A stretch of 64,000 nucleotides of DNA, taken from contig NZ_FNAE01000012.1 of assembly GCF_900101755.1 (NCBI RefSeq), positions 32,536-96,535 of the forward strand, written 5' to 3'. This DNA comes from Ectopseudomonas alcaliphila. Its GTDB lineage: Bacteria; Pseudomonadota; Gammaproteobacteria; Pseudomonadales; Pseudomonadaceae. This document shows positions 17,045 through 26,065 of this stretch, piece after piece. A program made the translations under genes and the position numbers. Each line of letters opens with the position of its first letter. The stretch's first letter is position 1. A model generated the notes under the pieces. It ran no database searches. It was not told the DNA's origin and saw only the letters and a program-made list of their open reading frames with translations.

Positions 17045-18016
17045 TTACAACCCCAATTTCAGGCGCGCGGTCTCGCCAGTCATGTGCGGCGCAACGTCCA
17101 CGCTTTCGCCGTTGTAGGCCACCTGGGCACCACGGGCAAAACCCAGACGCAGTTCCAGCGGTGCCTTGCCGGCGAGTTCGAGACGTTCACCGCTGCGTTT
17201 GAGTGCGCTGAGCAGGACCTTGCCATCGGCATCGGTAACCTGAGTCCAGCAATCGGCGGTGAACTGCACACTGAGCACGCCCTGCCCGGCAGAGACGGCT
17301 ACAGGCGTTGCAGGTTCGGCAGCAGGTGCAGCCGGAGCGGCGGCTGACGCATTCGATGCAGGCGCAGCCGGAGTCTCTGGCGCGCTTTCAGCGCTGCCGG
17401 TTTCGGCTGCAGGCTGCTCTGCGGAGCTGGCCTCTTCGGGCGCTTCCCCGGGCTCCACCGGCAGCAGCAGCGGGCTGCTCTGCTCCTGAGCGGCGATCAC
17501 CGCCTGGTCTTCAGGCTCGGCGAGCGAGTGCACCTGAGTCGTACCGTCGGCGCCCTCCACCTCCACATGTTCGAGCCCCAGGTCAGCCAGGCTGGCCACC
17601 GGACGCCCCTGATCCTGCCACCAGAGAAAACCTGCACCGATCAACGCCAGCAACAACAGGAAGCTGACCAGGCGCAGGATGCTCTGCGAATAACGTACGG
17701 GCTCTTCGATACGCCCGAGTGCATGCACGCTACTGCCGCTGGCATCGGTGCCCGTGAACTGATCGAACTCCATCACCAGCCGGTTCTGGTCCATTTCGAG
17801 CAGCTTGGCATAGGCCCGAATGTAACCACGGGCGAAGGTGGTGCCCGGCAGTTTGTCGAAAGCACCGGCTTCGATCTGGGCAAGGCGCTGCGGCGTCAGG
17901 TTGAGCTGAGTCGCCACCTCGGCGACGCTCCAGCCCTTGATCTCCCGGGCCTGACGCAGACTTTCACCTGGATTGGTCGACATCGTCTGAGTCACTTCGC
18001 TATGTGCCGCGTTCAT
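17045..18016 (-). CDS. rodZ: Cytoskeletal protein RodZ
   Basis: RodZ couples MreB to cell-wall synthesis and rod shape. The 323-residue product has an N-terminal helix-turn-helix domain (about residues 15-85; GESLRQAREIKGWSVAEVAT and DKLPGTTFARGYIRAYAKLL). A single membrane span follows (about 112-132, LRLVSFLLLLALIGAGFLWW), then an Ala/Pro/Glu-rich periplasmic linker and a C-terminal beta domain (DUF4115-like). Its ATG overlaps the pilF stop by four bases (ATGA), indicating translational coupling. Confidence 0.93.
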   Translation of the reverse strand: MNAAHSEVTQTMSTNPGESLRQAREIKGWSVAEVATQLNLTPQRLAQIEAGAFDKLPGTTFARGYIRAYAKLLEMDQNRLVMEFDQFTGTDASGSSVHALGRIEEPVRYSQSILRLVSFLLLLALIGAGFLWWQDQGRPVASLADLGLEHVEVEGADGTTQVHSLAEPEDQAVIAAQEQSSPLLLPVEPGEAPEEASSAEQPAAETGSAESAPETPAAPASNASAAAPAAPAAEPATPVAVSAGQGVLSVQFTADCWTQVTDADGKVLLSALKRSGERLELAGKAPLELRLGFARGAQVAYNGESVDVAPHMTGETARLKLGL

Positions 18017-18774
18017 TGCTGCCCCGAAACAAATTGCTGATATTCCTGAGAGGCCGGATACAGGCGACGCAACTGCAGGCCCAAGCTGGCGGCCTTGTCA
18101 CGATCCTCGAATATTTCGGCCAAGCGTGCGCCGAGCAGCAGGCTGCGCGCATTCTGTGGCGCCATTTCGCTGTAGCTGTCGTAGTAACCACGAGCCGGTA
18201 CGTATTCTTTGTCCTCGTAGGACATCACTGCCATTTCCAACAAAGCGCGCGGCTGTCTGCTGCTGAGTCGCAGAGTACGCTGAAAATATTCCTTGGCTTG
18301 TTCACGCTGGTTCAGTTGCAACGCTGTCAGGCCCAAGTTTTCGAACACCCGAGAACGCTCTGAATAGAGATTGTCTTCAGCCGCCTTGAGGTAGGTGTTC
18401 ATGGCCTCCTGATAACGCTTCTGCTCGAACAGGAAACCACCGTAGTTATTCAGCAGACGGGCATCATTCGGCCGCTGCGACAGCGCCTTGCGGAAATGCT
18501 CATCGGCCAGCTTAGGTTCCATCTCTATCTGGAAGGCCATGGCCAGCGCGGCATGCGCATCGGCATTGGATGAGTCCAGATCCAGCGCATTCTTCAATGG
18601 CACTTTGGCGAGCTGGGTATCGCCCTGCTGAATATAGGCAATACCCAACTGGACATAGGCATCACGCGCCTGATCACGCCCTTTCGCCGTACGCATGGGG
18701 TCGACGTCACCGGTGGTCACACAACCGGCAAGCAGACTGACAACTAGCAACAACAGCGCAGGGCGCGAACTCAT
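18013..18774 (-). CDS. pilF: Type IV pilus pilotin PilF (PilW family)
   Basis: PilF is the outer-membrane lipoprotein needed to localise and assemble the PilQ secretin. A lipoprotein signal (LLLLVVSLLAGC|VTT) is followed by about six TPR repeats, for example YVQLGIAYIQQGDTQLAKV, ARLLNNYGGFLFEQKRYQEA and SRVFENLGLTALQLNQREQA. The start is ATG 18774, because AGAGG is spaced six bases from it but abuts the alternative ATG 18780. The product is 253 residues. It lies between rlmN and rodZ, the standard pseudomonad and wider gammaproteobacterial arrangement. Confidence 0.94.
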   Translation of the reverse strand: MSSRPALLLLVVSLLAGCVTTGDVDPMRTAKGRDQARDAYVQLGIAYIQQGDTQLAKVPLKNALDLDSSNADAHAALAMAFQIEMEPKLADEHFRKALSQRPNDARLLNNYGGFLFEQKRYQEAMNTYLKAAEDNLYSERSRVFENLGLTALQLNQREQAKEYFQRTLRLSSRQPRALLEMAVMSYEDKEYVPARGYYDSYSEMAPQNARSLLLGARLAEIFEDRDKAASLGLQLRRLYPASQEYQQFVSGQQ

Positions 18775-18787
18775 AGACATCCTCTCT

Positions 18788-19936
18788 TCAATTTCGATTG
18801 GCAGCAGCATGAGGCTCTTGCGCCTCGCTGCCCAGTTGACGCACGGCGATGTAACGCTCGCTGCGCCGAGTACGGTCCATGACCTGGCCAACCAGCTGGC
18901 CGCAGGCGGCATCGATATCGTCACCACGGGTAGTACGTACCGTGACGTTATGCCCAGCCTTATGCAACAGGTCCTGGAAGCGGCGAATGGCGTTATTGCT
19001 CGGCCGCTCGTACCCCGAGAAGGGGAAGGGATTAAACGGAATCAGGTTGATCTTGCAAGGCACGTCAGCCAGAAGTGCGACCATCTGCTCAGCGTGCTCG
19101 GGCTGATCGTTGACGCCCTTGAGCAGGGTGTACTCGATGGTCAGCACGCGCTTCTCGCCAAGTTTGGAGATATAGCGTTTGCAGGCGGCCAAAAGCATCT
19201 CCAGCGGATACTTCTTGTTGATCGGCACCAGCTGGTTGCGCAGCTCATCATTGGGCGCATGCAGCGACAACGCCAGGGACACGTCGATCACCTCGGCCAG
19301 CTTGTCGATCATCGGCACCACGCCGGAGGTGGACAGGGTCACCTTGCGCTTGGAGATGCCATAGCCAAGGTCGTCCATCATGATCTGCATGGCGGAGACG
19401 ACGTTGTCGAAGTTCAGCAGCGGCTCGCCCATACCCATCATCACCACATTGGTGATGGCGCGATCGACCTTCGCCGGCACCGTGCCGAAGGATTTGTTGG
19501 CGATCCACACCTGGCCGATGATCTCGGCACTGGTGAGGTCGCTGTTGAAGCCTTGCTTGCCGGTGGAGCAGAAACTGCAGTCCAGCGCACAACCGGCCTG
19601 CGACGACACACACAGGGTGCCGCGACCGTTCTGCGGGATATACACGGTTTCCACGCAGCTACCCGACGCCACCCGCACCACCCACTTGCGCGTGCCATCG
19701 GCGGAAATATTTTCGCTGACCACTTCCGGGCCGCGAATCTCGGCAGAGGCCTCGAGCTTCTCGCGCAAGGCCTTGCCGACATTGGTCATGGCGGCGAAAT
19801 CATCGACGCCAAAGTGATGAATCCACTTCATTACCTGGCCGGCACGGAAGCGCTTCTCGCCGATGGACTCGAAGAACTGTTCCATTTCCGGCTGGGTCAG
19901 GCCCAGCAGGTTGATCTTGCCGGTGGTATTGGTCAT
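18788..19936 (-). CDS. rlmN: Dual-specificity RNA methyltransferase RlmN
   Basis: RlmN is a radical-SAM enzyme that methylates C2 of A2503 in 23S rRNA and A37 of some tRNAs. The radical-SAM cluster motif is visible in GCALDCSFCSTGKQGF, and MMGMGEPLLNFDNV and KVTLSTSGVVPMIDKLAEV follow. The C-terminal cysteine that forms the methyl-transfer intermediate is in DDIDAACGQL. The 382-residue length is normal. It starts at ATG 19936, 27 bases downstream of ndk, and is the first gene of the rlmN-pilF-rodZ-ispG-hisS-yfgM-bamB series. Confidence 0.97.
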   Translation of the reverse strand: MTNTTGKINLLGLTQPEMEQFFESIGEKRFRAGQVMKWIHHFGVDDFAAMTNVGKALREKLEASAEIRGPEVVSENISADGTRKWVVRVASGSCVETVYIPQNGRGTLCVSSQAGCALDCSFCSTGKQGFNSDLTSAEIIGQVWIANKSFGTVPAKVDRAITNVVMMGMGEPLLNFDNVVSAMQIMMDDLGYGISKRKVTLSTSGVVPMIDKLAEVIDVSLALSLHAPNDELRNQLVPINKKYPLEMLLAACKRYISKLGEKRVLTIEYTLLKGVNDQPEHAEQMVALLADVPCKINLIPFNPFPFSGYERPSNNAIRRFQDLLHKAGHNVTVRTTRGDDIDAACGQLVGQVMDRTRRSERYIAVRQLGSEAQEPHAAANRN

Positions 19937-19963
19937 GGCTTCACCCTCGCATCATTCGCCGTA

Positions 19964-20395
19964 TCAGCGAATGCGCGCGCACTGCTCGGTAGCGGAGAAG
20001 AAGTAAGCGATCTCGCGAGCAGCGGAGGCTTCGGAATCCGAACCGTGAACAGCGTTTTCGTCGATGGAAACCGCGAAGTCAGCGCGGATGGTGCCGGCAG
20101 CCGCTTCTTTCGGGTTGGTGGCGCCCATCAGCTCACGGTTCTTGGCAACGGCGTTTTCGCCTTCCAGAACCTGAACGATGACCGGACCGGAGGTCATGAA
20201 GGCAACCAGATCCTTGAAGAAACCGCGCTCGCTGTGCTCAGCGTAGAAACCGGCGGCTTCACGCTCGGACAGTTGCACCATCTTCGAAGCGACGACGCGC
20301 AGGCCGGCTTTTTCGAAACGGGTGGTGATCTCACCGATGACGTTCTTGGCAACGGCGTCAGGCTTGATGATGGAGAAAGTACGTTGAACAGCCAT
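19964..20395 (-). CDS. ndk: Nucleoside diphosphate kinase
   Basis: Ndk transfers the gamma phosphate between nucleoside triphosphates and diphosphates through a phosphohistidine. The 143-residue product is full length. It has the N-terminal RTFSIIKPDAVAKNVIGEI, the nucleotide-binding REAAGFYAEHSERGFFKDLV and the active-site histidine in NAVHGSDSEASAAREIAYFF. A terminator-like hairpin separates it from iscX upstream, so it probably has its own promoter. Confidence 0.97.
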   Translation of the reverse strand: MAVQRTFSIIKPDAVAKNVIGEITTRFEKAGLRVVASKMVQLSEREAAGFYAEHSERGFFKDLVAFMTSGPVIVQVLEGENAVAKNRELMGATNPKEAAAGTIRADFAVSIDENAVHGSDSEASAAREIAYFFSATEQCARIR

Positions 20396-20434
20396 GTGAA
20401 GCTCCAGAAACTTTAGGGTTAAAGCGAAAAATTA

Positions 20435-20457
20435 AACCCGCGAATTATACGCGGGTT
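20435..20457 (-). terminator. Rho-independent terminator of the isc operon
   Basis: AACCCGCG/CGCGGGTT with a seven-base loop is followed on the minus strand by TAATTTTT. It lies 40 bases after the iscX stop and ends the iscR-to-iscX transcription unit. Confidence 0.8.
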
Positions 20458-20496
20458 CCGGTTAAAAGCGTAGGGCGAGCGCCGTAAGCGCCTGTT

Positions 20497-20697
20497 TCAG
20501 TCGAGCTCTTCGATCCAGGCGGCCTGTATCGCCTCCAGAACTTTCTCGCCCCCGCGCTGCGGGTCATCGGAGAACTCTGGCAACTCCACGACCCAGCGGT
20601 GAAGATCGACGAAATTAACGTAGCGCGGATCGACATCCGGCTTCTGCTCGCTTAACTCGATGGCGATGTCCAGTACATCGACCCACTTCAGACTCAT
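20497..20697 (-). CDS. iscX: Fe-S assembly protein IscX
   Basis: IscX (YfhJ) is a small acidic protein that binds IscS and iron and modulates cluster assembly. The 66-residue product has the conserved SLKWVDVLDIAIELSEQKPD, the DPRYVNFVDLHRWVVELPEF region and a C-terminal IQAAWIEELD. It is the last gene of the isc operon, 17 bases after fdx, and is followed by a terminator. Confidence 0.95.
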   Translation of the reverse strand: MSLKWVDVLDIAIELSEQKPDVDPRYVNFVDLHRWVVELPEFSDDPQRGGEKVLEAIQAAWIEELD

Positions 20698-20714
20698 GAT
20701 GATGCTTCCTGGAA

Positions 20715-21056
20715 TTAGTGCGGCGCTTCGGCCGCGTGATTCAGCGAATACTTGGGAATCTCGACGGTGATATCTTCCTCACCAACGATAGCCTGACAGG
20801 CCAGGCGCGACTGAGCCTCGAGCCCCCAGGCCTTGTCCAGATAGTCCTCTTCCAGCTCGTCAGCCTCGTTCAGCGAATCGAAGCCTTCGCGCACGATGCA
20901 GTGACAGGTGGTACAGGCACACACGCCACCGCAGGCGCTTTCCATCTCGATATGGTGCTCATGGGCCAGCTCGAGAATGGAAATACCGGGCTCAGCCTCG
21001 ACCACCAGGCCATCCGGGCAGAATCGCTCGTGAGGCAGAAAAATTACCTGCGGCAT
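20715..21056 (-). CDS. fdx: ISC-type [2Fe-2S] ferredoxin
   Basis: This adrenodoxin-like ferredoxin supplies electrons for iron-sulfur cluster assembly on IscU. The cluster cysteines are visible in ESACGGVCACTTCHCIV and RLACQAIVGEEDITVE. The start is ATG 21056 (PQVIFLPHERFCPDG), with GAGGA upstream; a TTG one codon earlier is less likely. It follows hscA by three bases and precedes iscX. Confidence 0.96.
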   Translation of the reverse strand: MPQVIFLPHERFCPDGLVVEAEPGISILELAHEHHIEMESACGGVCACTTCHCIVREGFDSLNEADELEEDYLDKAWGLEAQSRLACQAIVGEEDITVEIPKYSLNHAAEAPH

Positions 21057-21059
21057 CAA

Positions 21060-22925
21060 TTATTCCTCGATCTCATTCAGATTGCGCCCTGCTAGTGCGG
21101 CTTTTACCGTCGAATCCAGGCGGCGGGCGGCGAAAGCATCAGTGACCTGCGACAGGCGCTTGGTCTGCCGCTCGATCGCCAGACCATCATTACCCGCAAG
21201 CAGATCGCGTAATTCCTGCACCTGCAGCTCGATGACCTCGCGCTCCTCGGCATCCAGCAAACGCTCGCCATCAGCCTGCAGCGCCGCCTCGACCGCCTCG
21301 ATCAGGCGCTGACCATCGACTTGTTGCTCGCGTAGCGCGCGGGCAGCCTTGTCGTCGCCGGCGTTCTGGAAGGAGTCCTGCAGCATGCGTGCAATTTCGC
21401 CATCGGTCAGGCCGTAAGACGGCTTGACCTGAATGCTCGACTCGACGCCGGAGCCCAGCTCACGAGCCGCGACACTGAGCAGGCCGTCGGCATCGACCTG
21501 GAAGGTCACACGAATCTTCGCTGCCCCCGCCACCATCGGCGGGATGCCGCGCAATTCGAAACGCGCCAGGGAGCGGCAATCGGCGATCAGCTCACGCTCG
21601 CCCTGCAGCACGTGAATCATCATGGCCGTCTGGCCATCCTTGTAGGTCGTGAACTCCTGCGCCCGCGCCACCGGAATGGTGGTGTTGCGCGGAATCACCT
21701 TCTCCATCAGCCCGCCCATGGTTTCAAGGCCAAGCGACAGGGGGATGACGTCCAGCAGGAGCAATTCCTCACCATCGTCACGCTGATTGCCGGCCAGGGC
21801 ATCGGCCTGGATCGCGGCACCAATGGCCACCACCTGATCTGGATCGATATTGGTCAGCGGCGCACGACCGAACAGCTCGCCGACCGCCTCACGCACACGC
21901 GGCACGCGGGTGGAGCCACCAACCATGACCACCGCCCCGACCTCTTCCAGCTCGACGCCCGAATCACGCACGGCGCGGCGACAAGCCTTGAGACTGCGCG
22001 CCACCATCGGCTCGATCAGCACCTCGAACTGCTCGCGGGTCAACACACCGCGCCAGTCGCCATGGCTCAGCTCGACAGTATCGGCAGCCGTCAGCCCTTC
22101 TTTCGCCGCACAGGCGGCCTGCAGCAGACGGCGCTGAGTGGCAGGGTCAAGATCATTGGAAATACCGGCCTGCTGGATGATCCAGTCAGCCACGGCATGA
22201 TCGAAGTCGTCCCCCCCCAGCGCGCTGTCACCACCAGTAGCCAGCACCTCGAACACACCGCCGGTCAGGCGCAGAATGGAAATATCGAAAGTACCGCCAC
22301 CCAGGTCATAGATGGCGACAACGCCCTCGGCTTTCTGATCCAGCCCGTAGGCGACTGCAGCCGCAGTAGGCTCGTTGAGCAGACGCAGTACGGTAAGACC
22401 TGACAGGCGCGCAGCGTCCTTGGTGGCCTGACGCTGAGCATCGTCGAAGTAGGCCGGGACGGTAATCACCGCCCCTACCAACTCACCACCCAAGGTCTGC
22501 TCGGCGCGTAAACGCAAGGTTTTGAGAATTTCCGCCGACACTTCGACAGGGCTCTTCACCCCCTGCACCGTCTCGATGAAGGGCATGTGCGACTCGCCAA
22601 CCGCAAAGCGATAAGGCATCTGCTCACCAAGCTGATGCACGTCGGCGATGCCACGCCCCATCAGACGCTTTACCGACAGAACGGTGTTGAGAGGGTCGCT
22701 GGCGGCTGCCAGCTTGGCCGACTCACCGACCTCGATGCTTCCTGCGTGGTAGCGCACGGCAGAAGGCAGGATGACCTTGCCATCATCGTCAGCCAGGGGC
22801 TCGGCCAGGCCGCTGCGCACAGCGGCAACCAGCGAGTTGGTGGTACCCAGGTCAATACCCACCGCCAGACGACGCTGGTGCGGTTGCGGGCTCTGCCCGG
22901 GCTCGGCGATCTGCAATAAGGCCAT
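21060..22925 (-). CDS. hscA: Fe-S assembly chaperone HscA (Hsp70 family)
   Basis: HscA is the specialised Hsp70 that, with HscB, drives cluster transfer from IscU. The 621-residue product contains the ATPase domain with AVGIDLGTTNSLVAAVRSG, PAYFDDAQRQATKDAARLSG, IYDLGGGTFDISILRLTGGV and VVMVGGSTRVPRVREAVGEL. A substrate-binding domain and helical lid follow. It lies between hscB and fdx; the start is ATG 22925. Confidence 0.98.
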   Translation of the reverse strand: MALLQIAEPGQSPQPHQRRLAVGIDLGTTNSLVAAVRSGLAEPLADDDGKVILPSAVRYHAGSIEVGESAKLAAASDPLNTVLSVKRLMGRGIADVHQLGEQMPYRFAVGESHMPFIETVQGVKSPVEVSAEILKTLRLRAEQTLGGELVGAVITVPAYFDDAQRQATKDAARLSGLTVLRLLNEPTAAAVAYGLDQKAEGVVAIYDLGGGTFDISILRLTGGVFEVLATGGDSALGGDDFDHAVADWIIQQAGISNDLDPATQRRLLQAACAAKEGLTAADTVELSHGDWRGVLTREQFEVLIEPMVARSLKACRRAVRDSGVELEEVGAVVMVGGSTRVPRVREAVGELFGRAPLTNIDPDQVVAIGAAIQADALAGNQRDDGEELLLLDVIPLSLGLETMGGLMEKVIPRNTTIPVARAQEFTTYKDGQTAMMIHVLQGERELIADCRSLARFELRGIPPMVAGAAKIRVTFQVDADGLLSVAARELGSGVESSIQVKPSYGLTDGEIARMLQDSFQNAGDDKAARALREQQVDGQRLIEAVEAALQADGERLLDAEEREVIELQVQELRDLLAGNDGLAIERQTKRLSQVTDAFAARRLDSTVKAALAGRNLNEIEE

Positions 22926-22970
22926 GGTCTTCTTGAAGTCATCAGGCAGGCTGCCGCGGCAACCTACAGG

Positions 22971-23492
22971 TTAATCGTCGAGGCGCTCTTCTAACTGGCG
23001 CACTTCATGGGAGAGCTTGTCGAGGAACTGCATACGGCGCATCAGGCGCTCGGCCTCTTCACGGCGAACCTCGTCGTCCCAGCATGCAGCGAAGCGCTCG
23101 TTGAGCTGCTCCTGCGCTGTTTTCAGACGACGCTTGAAGGCTGCGACACCGGCAATATCGGCGTCATCCTGCAGCTCTTCCAACTCTTCGCGCAGCTGCA
23201 TTTGCTGCAGAAGGAAATCCGGATCCTGCACCGTCACTTCCAGCGGCAGCTCGGGGCCGCGCATGGCAAGCAGGTAGCGCGCACGCTGCGACGGCGTTTT
23301 CAGAACCTGATAAGCCTCGTTGAGGCAGGCCGAGCGCTCGAGCGCCAGGCGCTGCTCACGCTCACCGGCATCGGCGAAACGGTCCGGGTGAACCTGACGG
23401 GCCAGCTCACGATAGCGAACAGCCAGTTGCTCCAGATCGAGGCGAAAACTCGGCTGCAGGTCGAACAGGGCGAAATGACAAGGATTACCCAC
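22971..23492 (-). CDS. hscB: Fe-S co-chaperone HscB
   Basis: HscB is the J-domain protein that delivers IscU to HscA and stimulates its ATPase. The N-terminal J domain contains the HPD motif in ELARQVHPDRFADAG. The C-terminal three-helix bundle, which binds IscU, starts around LLQQMQLREELEELQDD. The start is GTG 23492, with GAGG seven bases upstream, ten bases after the iscA stop. The length, 173 residues, is normal. Confidence 0.96.
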   Translation of the reverse strand: MGNPCHFALFDLQPSFRLDLEQLAVRYRELARQVHPDRFADAGEREQRLALERSACLNEAYQVLKTPSQRARYLLAMRGPELPLEVTVQDPDFLLQQMQLREELEELQDDADIAGVAAFKRRLKTAQEQLNERFAACWDDEVRREEAERLMRRMQFLDKLSHEVRQLEERLDD

Positions 23493-23501
23493 GCGAGCGC
23501 C

Positions 23502-23825
23502 TCAAACGTTGAAGCTTTCGCCGCAACCGCATTCGCCGCGCACGTTGGGGTTAATGAACTTGAAGCCCTCGTTGAGGCCTTCCTTGACGAAGTCCAGTTC
23601 GGTGCCATCGAGATAGACCAGGCTCTTGGGATCGATGATCACCTTGACGCCATGACTCTCGAATACCTGATCCTCTGCCGCCAGTTCATCGACGAACTCG
23701 AGCACGTAGGCCAGGCCGGAACAGCCGGTAGTGCGCACACCGAGACGAATGCCCTCGCCCTTGCCGCGCCCTTCGAGAGAGCGTTGCACGTGGCGGGCAG
23801 CTGCTTCAGACATGGTGATGGCCAT
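23502..23825 (-). CDS. iscA: A-type Fe-S carrier IscA
   Basis: IscA is an A-type carrier that binds iron or clusters and passes them to apoproteins. The three conserved cysteines are in RTTGCSGLAYVLEFVDE and GECGCGESFNV. I use ATG 23825 (AITMSEAAARHVQRSLEG, 107 residues), which matches the family N terminus; the open frame extends upstream but reads through the end of iscU. Confidence 0.96.
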   Translation of the reverse strand: MAITMSEAAARHVQRSLEGRGKGEGIRLGVRTTGCSGLAYVLEFVDELAAEDQVFESHGVKVIIDPKSLVYLDGTELDFVKEGLNEGFKFINPNVRGECGCGESFNV

Positions 23826-23838
23826 TACAAACCTCGTA

Positions 23839-24225
23839 TCAGAGCAAGCCTTTCTTCTGCTTGTAGTCGCGCACAGCAGCCTTGATGGCATCTTCGGCGA
23901 GCACGGAGCAGTGAATTTTCACTGGCGGCAGCGCCAGTTCTTCGGCGAGCTGGGTGTTCTTGATGCTCTCGGCCTCGTCGAGGGTCTTGCCCTTCATCCA
24001 CTCGGTAGCGAGGGAGCTGGAGGCGATAGCCGAACCGCAACCGTAAGTCTTGAACTTAGCATCCTCAATCACGCCGCTTTCGCTGACCTTGATCTGCAGG
24101 CGCATTACGTCGCCACAGGCCGGCGCGCCGACCATGCCAGTACCAACGTCCGGGTCTTCGGCGTTCAGCTTGCCGACGTTACGCGGGTTTTCGTAGTGGT
24201 CGATGACCTTGTCACTGTAAGCCAT
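23839..24225 (-). CDS. iscU: Fe-S cluster scaffold IscU
   Basis: IscU is the scaffold on which [2Fe-2S] and [4Fe-4S] clusters are built. The cluster ligands are seen in VGAPACGDVMRLQIKV, YGCGSAIASSSLATEWMKGK and KIHCSVLAEDAIKAAV, and the HscA-binding LPPVK motif precedes the last cysteine. The 128-residue product begins at ATG 24225, 72 bases after iscS. Confidence 0.98.
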   Translation of the reverse strand: MAYSDKVIDHYENPRNVGKLNAEDPDVGTGMVGAPACGDVMRLQIKVSESGVIEDAKFKTYGCGSAIASSSLATEWMKGKTLDEAESIKNTQLAEELALPPVKIHCSVLAEDAIKAAVRDYKQKKGLL

Positions 24226-24297
24226 GGTGCTATTCCTCTCTCATCAGGTGCCGCTCTTCAGGCGGAGCGCCCATCGAGCGATCCGCCTGGGCAGCTA

Positions 24298-25512
24298 TCA
24301 GTGTGCTGCCCATTCCACGGAGGAAATGTCGACACCTTCTTTGAACATATCCCACAGGGGCGACAGTTCGCGCAGCTTGTCCACGGCCTCACGGACCTTG
24401 GCAGCGGCGTAGTCGACCTCTTCTTCGGTGGTGAAACGACCGAAGGTGAAGCGAATCGAGCTATGCGCCAGTTCATCATTGCGGCCCAGTGCGCGCAGCA
24501 CGTAGGACGGCTCCAGGGAAGCCGAGGTGCATGCCGAACCGGACGATACGGCGAGATCCTTGAGCGCCATGATCAGCGACTCACCCTCGACGTAGTTGAA
24601 ACTCAGATTGAGGTTGTGCGGCACGCGAGCAGTCAAGCTGCCATTCACGTACAGCTCTTCCATGTCTTCCAACTGGCGGTAGAAACGATCACGCAGAGCC
24701 GCGATACGCTGATTCTCTGCAGCCATTTCTTCCTTGGCGATACGGAACGCTTCGCCCATGCCGACGCACTGGTGAGTGGCCAGGGTACCCGAGCGCATAC
24801 CACGCTCGTGACCGCCACCGTGGGTCTGCGCTTCCAGACGCACGCGCGGCTTGCGGCGTACATAAAGAGCACCGACGCCCTTGGGGCCATAGGTCTTGTG
24901 CGCAGAGAAGGACATCAGATCGACCTTCATCTTTTCCAGATCGATCTCGACCTTGCCGGTGGACTGCGCGGCATCGACGTGCAGCAGCACGCCACGGGAG
25001 CGCGTCAGCTCGCCGATGGCGGCGATATCGTTGATGGTGCCGATTTCGTTGTTGACGTGCATCAGCGACACCAGCACGGTGTCCTCACGCAGCACCGCTT
25101 CGACCATGGCCGGCGTGATCAGACCGTCTTCGCCCGGCTCCAGATAGGTCACTTCGAAACCTTCACGCTCGAGCTGACGAGTGGTGTCCAGCACCGCCTT
25201 GTGCTCGATCTTCGAGGTGATGATGTGCTTGCCCTTGCTGGCATAGAAGTGCGCCACGCCCTTGATCGCCAGGTTGTCGGACTCGGTAGCACCGCTGGTC
25301 CAGACGATCTCGCGTGGGTCGGCATTCACCAGCTCGGCGACCTGGCGACGGGAATTTTCCACAGCTTCTTCGGCCTTCCAGCCAAACACGTGGGAGCGCG
25401 AAGCCGGGTTGCCAAAGTTACCGTCGACCAGCAGGCATTCACTCATCTTCTGCGCAACACGCGGGTCTACCGGCGTGGTGGCGGAATAATCGAGGTAAAT
25501 GGGCAATTTCAT
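24298..25512 (-). CDS. iscS: Cysteine desulfurase IscS
   Basis: IscS is the PLP enzyme that removes sulfur from cysteine and passes a persulfide to IscU and to tRNA-thiolation partners. The PLP lysine is in MSFSAHKTYGPKGVGALYVR and the mobile-loop cysteine in AVSSGSACTSASLEPSYVLR. The start is ATG 25512 (KLPIYLDYSATTPVDPRVA, 404 residues). It is the second gene of the isc operon, 30 bases after iscR. Confidence 0.98.
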   Translation of the reverse strand: MKLPIYLDYSATTPVDPRVAQKMSECLLVDGNFGNPASRSHVFGWKAEEAVENSRRQVAELVNADPREIVWTSGATESDNLAIKGVAHFYASKGKHIITSKIEHKAVLDTTRQLEREGFEVTYLEPGEDGLITPAMVEAVLREDTVLVSLMHVNNEIGTINDIAAIGELTRSRGVLLHVDAAQSTGKVEIDLEKMKVDLMSFSAHKTYGPKGVGALYVRRKPRVRLEAQTHGGGHERGMRSGTLATHQCVGMGEAFRIAKEEMAAENQRIAALRDRFYRQLEDMEELYVNGSLTARVPHNLNLSFNYVEGESLIMALKDLAVSSGSACTSASLEPSYVLRALGRNDELAHSSIRFTFGRFTTEEEVDYAAAKVREAVDKLRELSPLWDMFKEGVDISSVEWAAH

Positions 25513-25542
25513 TAGGTTTCTCCTATCAGGCAAACGCCCTGC

Positions 25543-26034
25543 TCACTCGATGGCAGACGCTTCAATCTTATCCAGGCGCGGCGTCCTGCCATTGCAGCGA
25601 CGCTGATCCTGGCGCAACGCGACCTCTTGAACCTCGCGGCGCGCGACCAGATCGGCCAGGCTGATGCCACTGAGGAATTCATGAATCTGCTGACTGAGAT
25701 CGCACCACAGGTGATGGGTCAGACAGGTGTCGCCAGAGTGGCAATCGCCCTGCCCCTGGCAACGCGTGGCATCGACCGACTCGTTGACCGCATCGATCAC
25801 CTGAGCCACCTGAATGCCGCGCATGTCACGCGACAGCTGATAGCCGCCACCCGGCCCGCGAACACTGGAAACCAGACTGCCACGGCGCAGCTTGGCGAAC
25901 AGTTGCTCGAGATAGGACAGGGAGATGCCCTGCCGCTCGGATATATCGGCCAGGGAAACGGGACCGTGCTGTGCGTGCAGCGCCAGATCTAGCATGGCGG
26001 TAACGGCGTAACGGCCTTTGGTGGTCAGTCGCAT
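25543..26034 (-). CDS. iscR: Fe-S cluster-sensing repressor IscR
   Basis: IscR is an Rrf2-family regulator that, with a [2Fe-2S] cluster, represses the isc operon and, without it, regulates other genes. It has an N-terminal winged helix (MRLTTKGRYAVTAMLDLALH) and the three cluster cysteines in RCQGQGDCHSGDTCLTHHLW. The start is ATG 26034 (163 residues). It heads the operon and is preceded by a promoter with an embedded IscR-type operator, indicating autoregulation. Confidence 0.97.
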   Translation of the reverse strand: MRLTTKGRYAVTAMLDLALHAQHGPVSLADISERQGISLSYLEQLFAKLRRGSLVSSVRGPGGGYQLSRDMRGIQVAQVIDAVNESVDATRCQGQGDCHSGDTCLTHHLWCDLSQQIHEFLSGISLADLVARREVQEVALRQDQRRCNGRTPRLDKIEASAIE

Positions 26035-26065
26035 GGCTCTACCACGAATCACTGAATTGCCGCGA

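Noticed and set aside
18695..20416. 573-residue plus-strand open frame across pilF, rlmN and ndk
   Set aside because: It crosses three well-supported minus-strand genes and their gaps; no domain is visible.
20435..20457. TATAAT in the hairpin loop read as the ndk promoter
   Set aside because: No acceptable -35 hexamer lies 16-18 bases upstream, and the sequence is better explained as the loop of the isc terminator.
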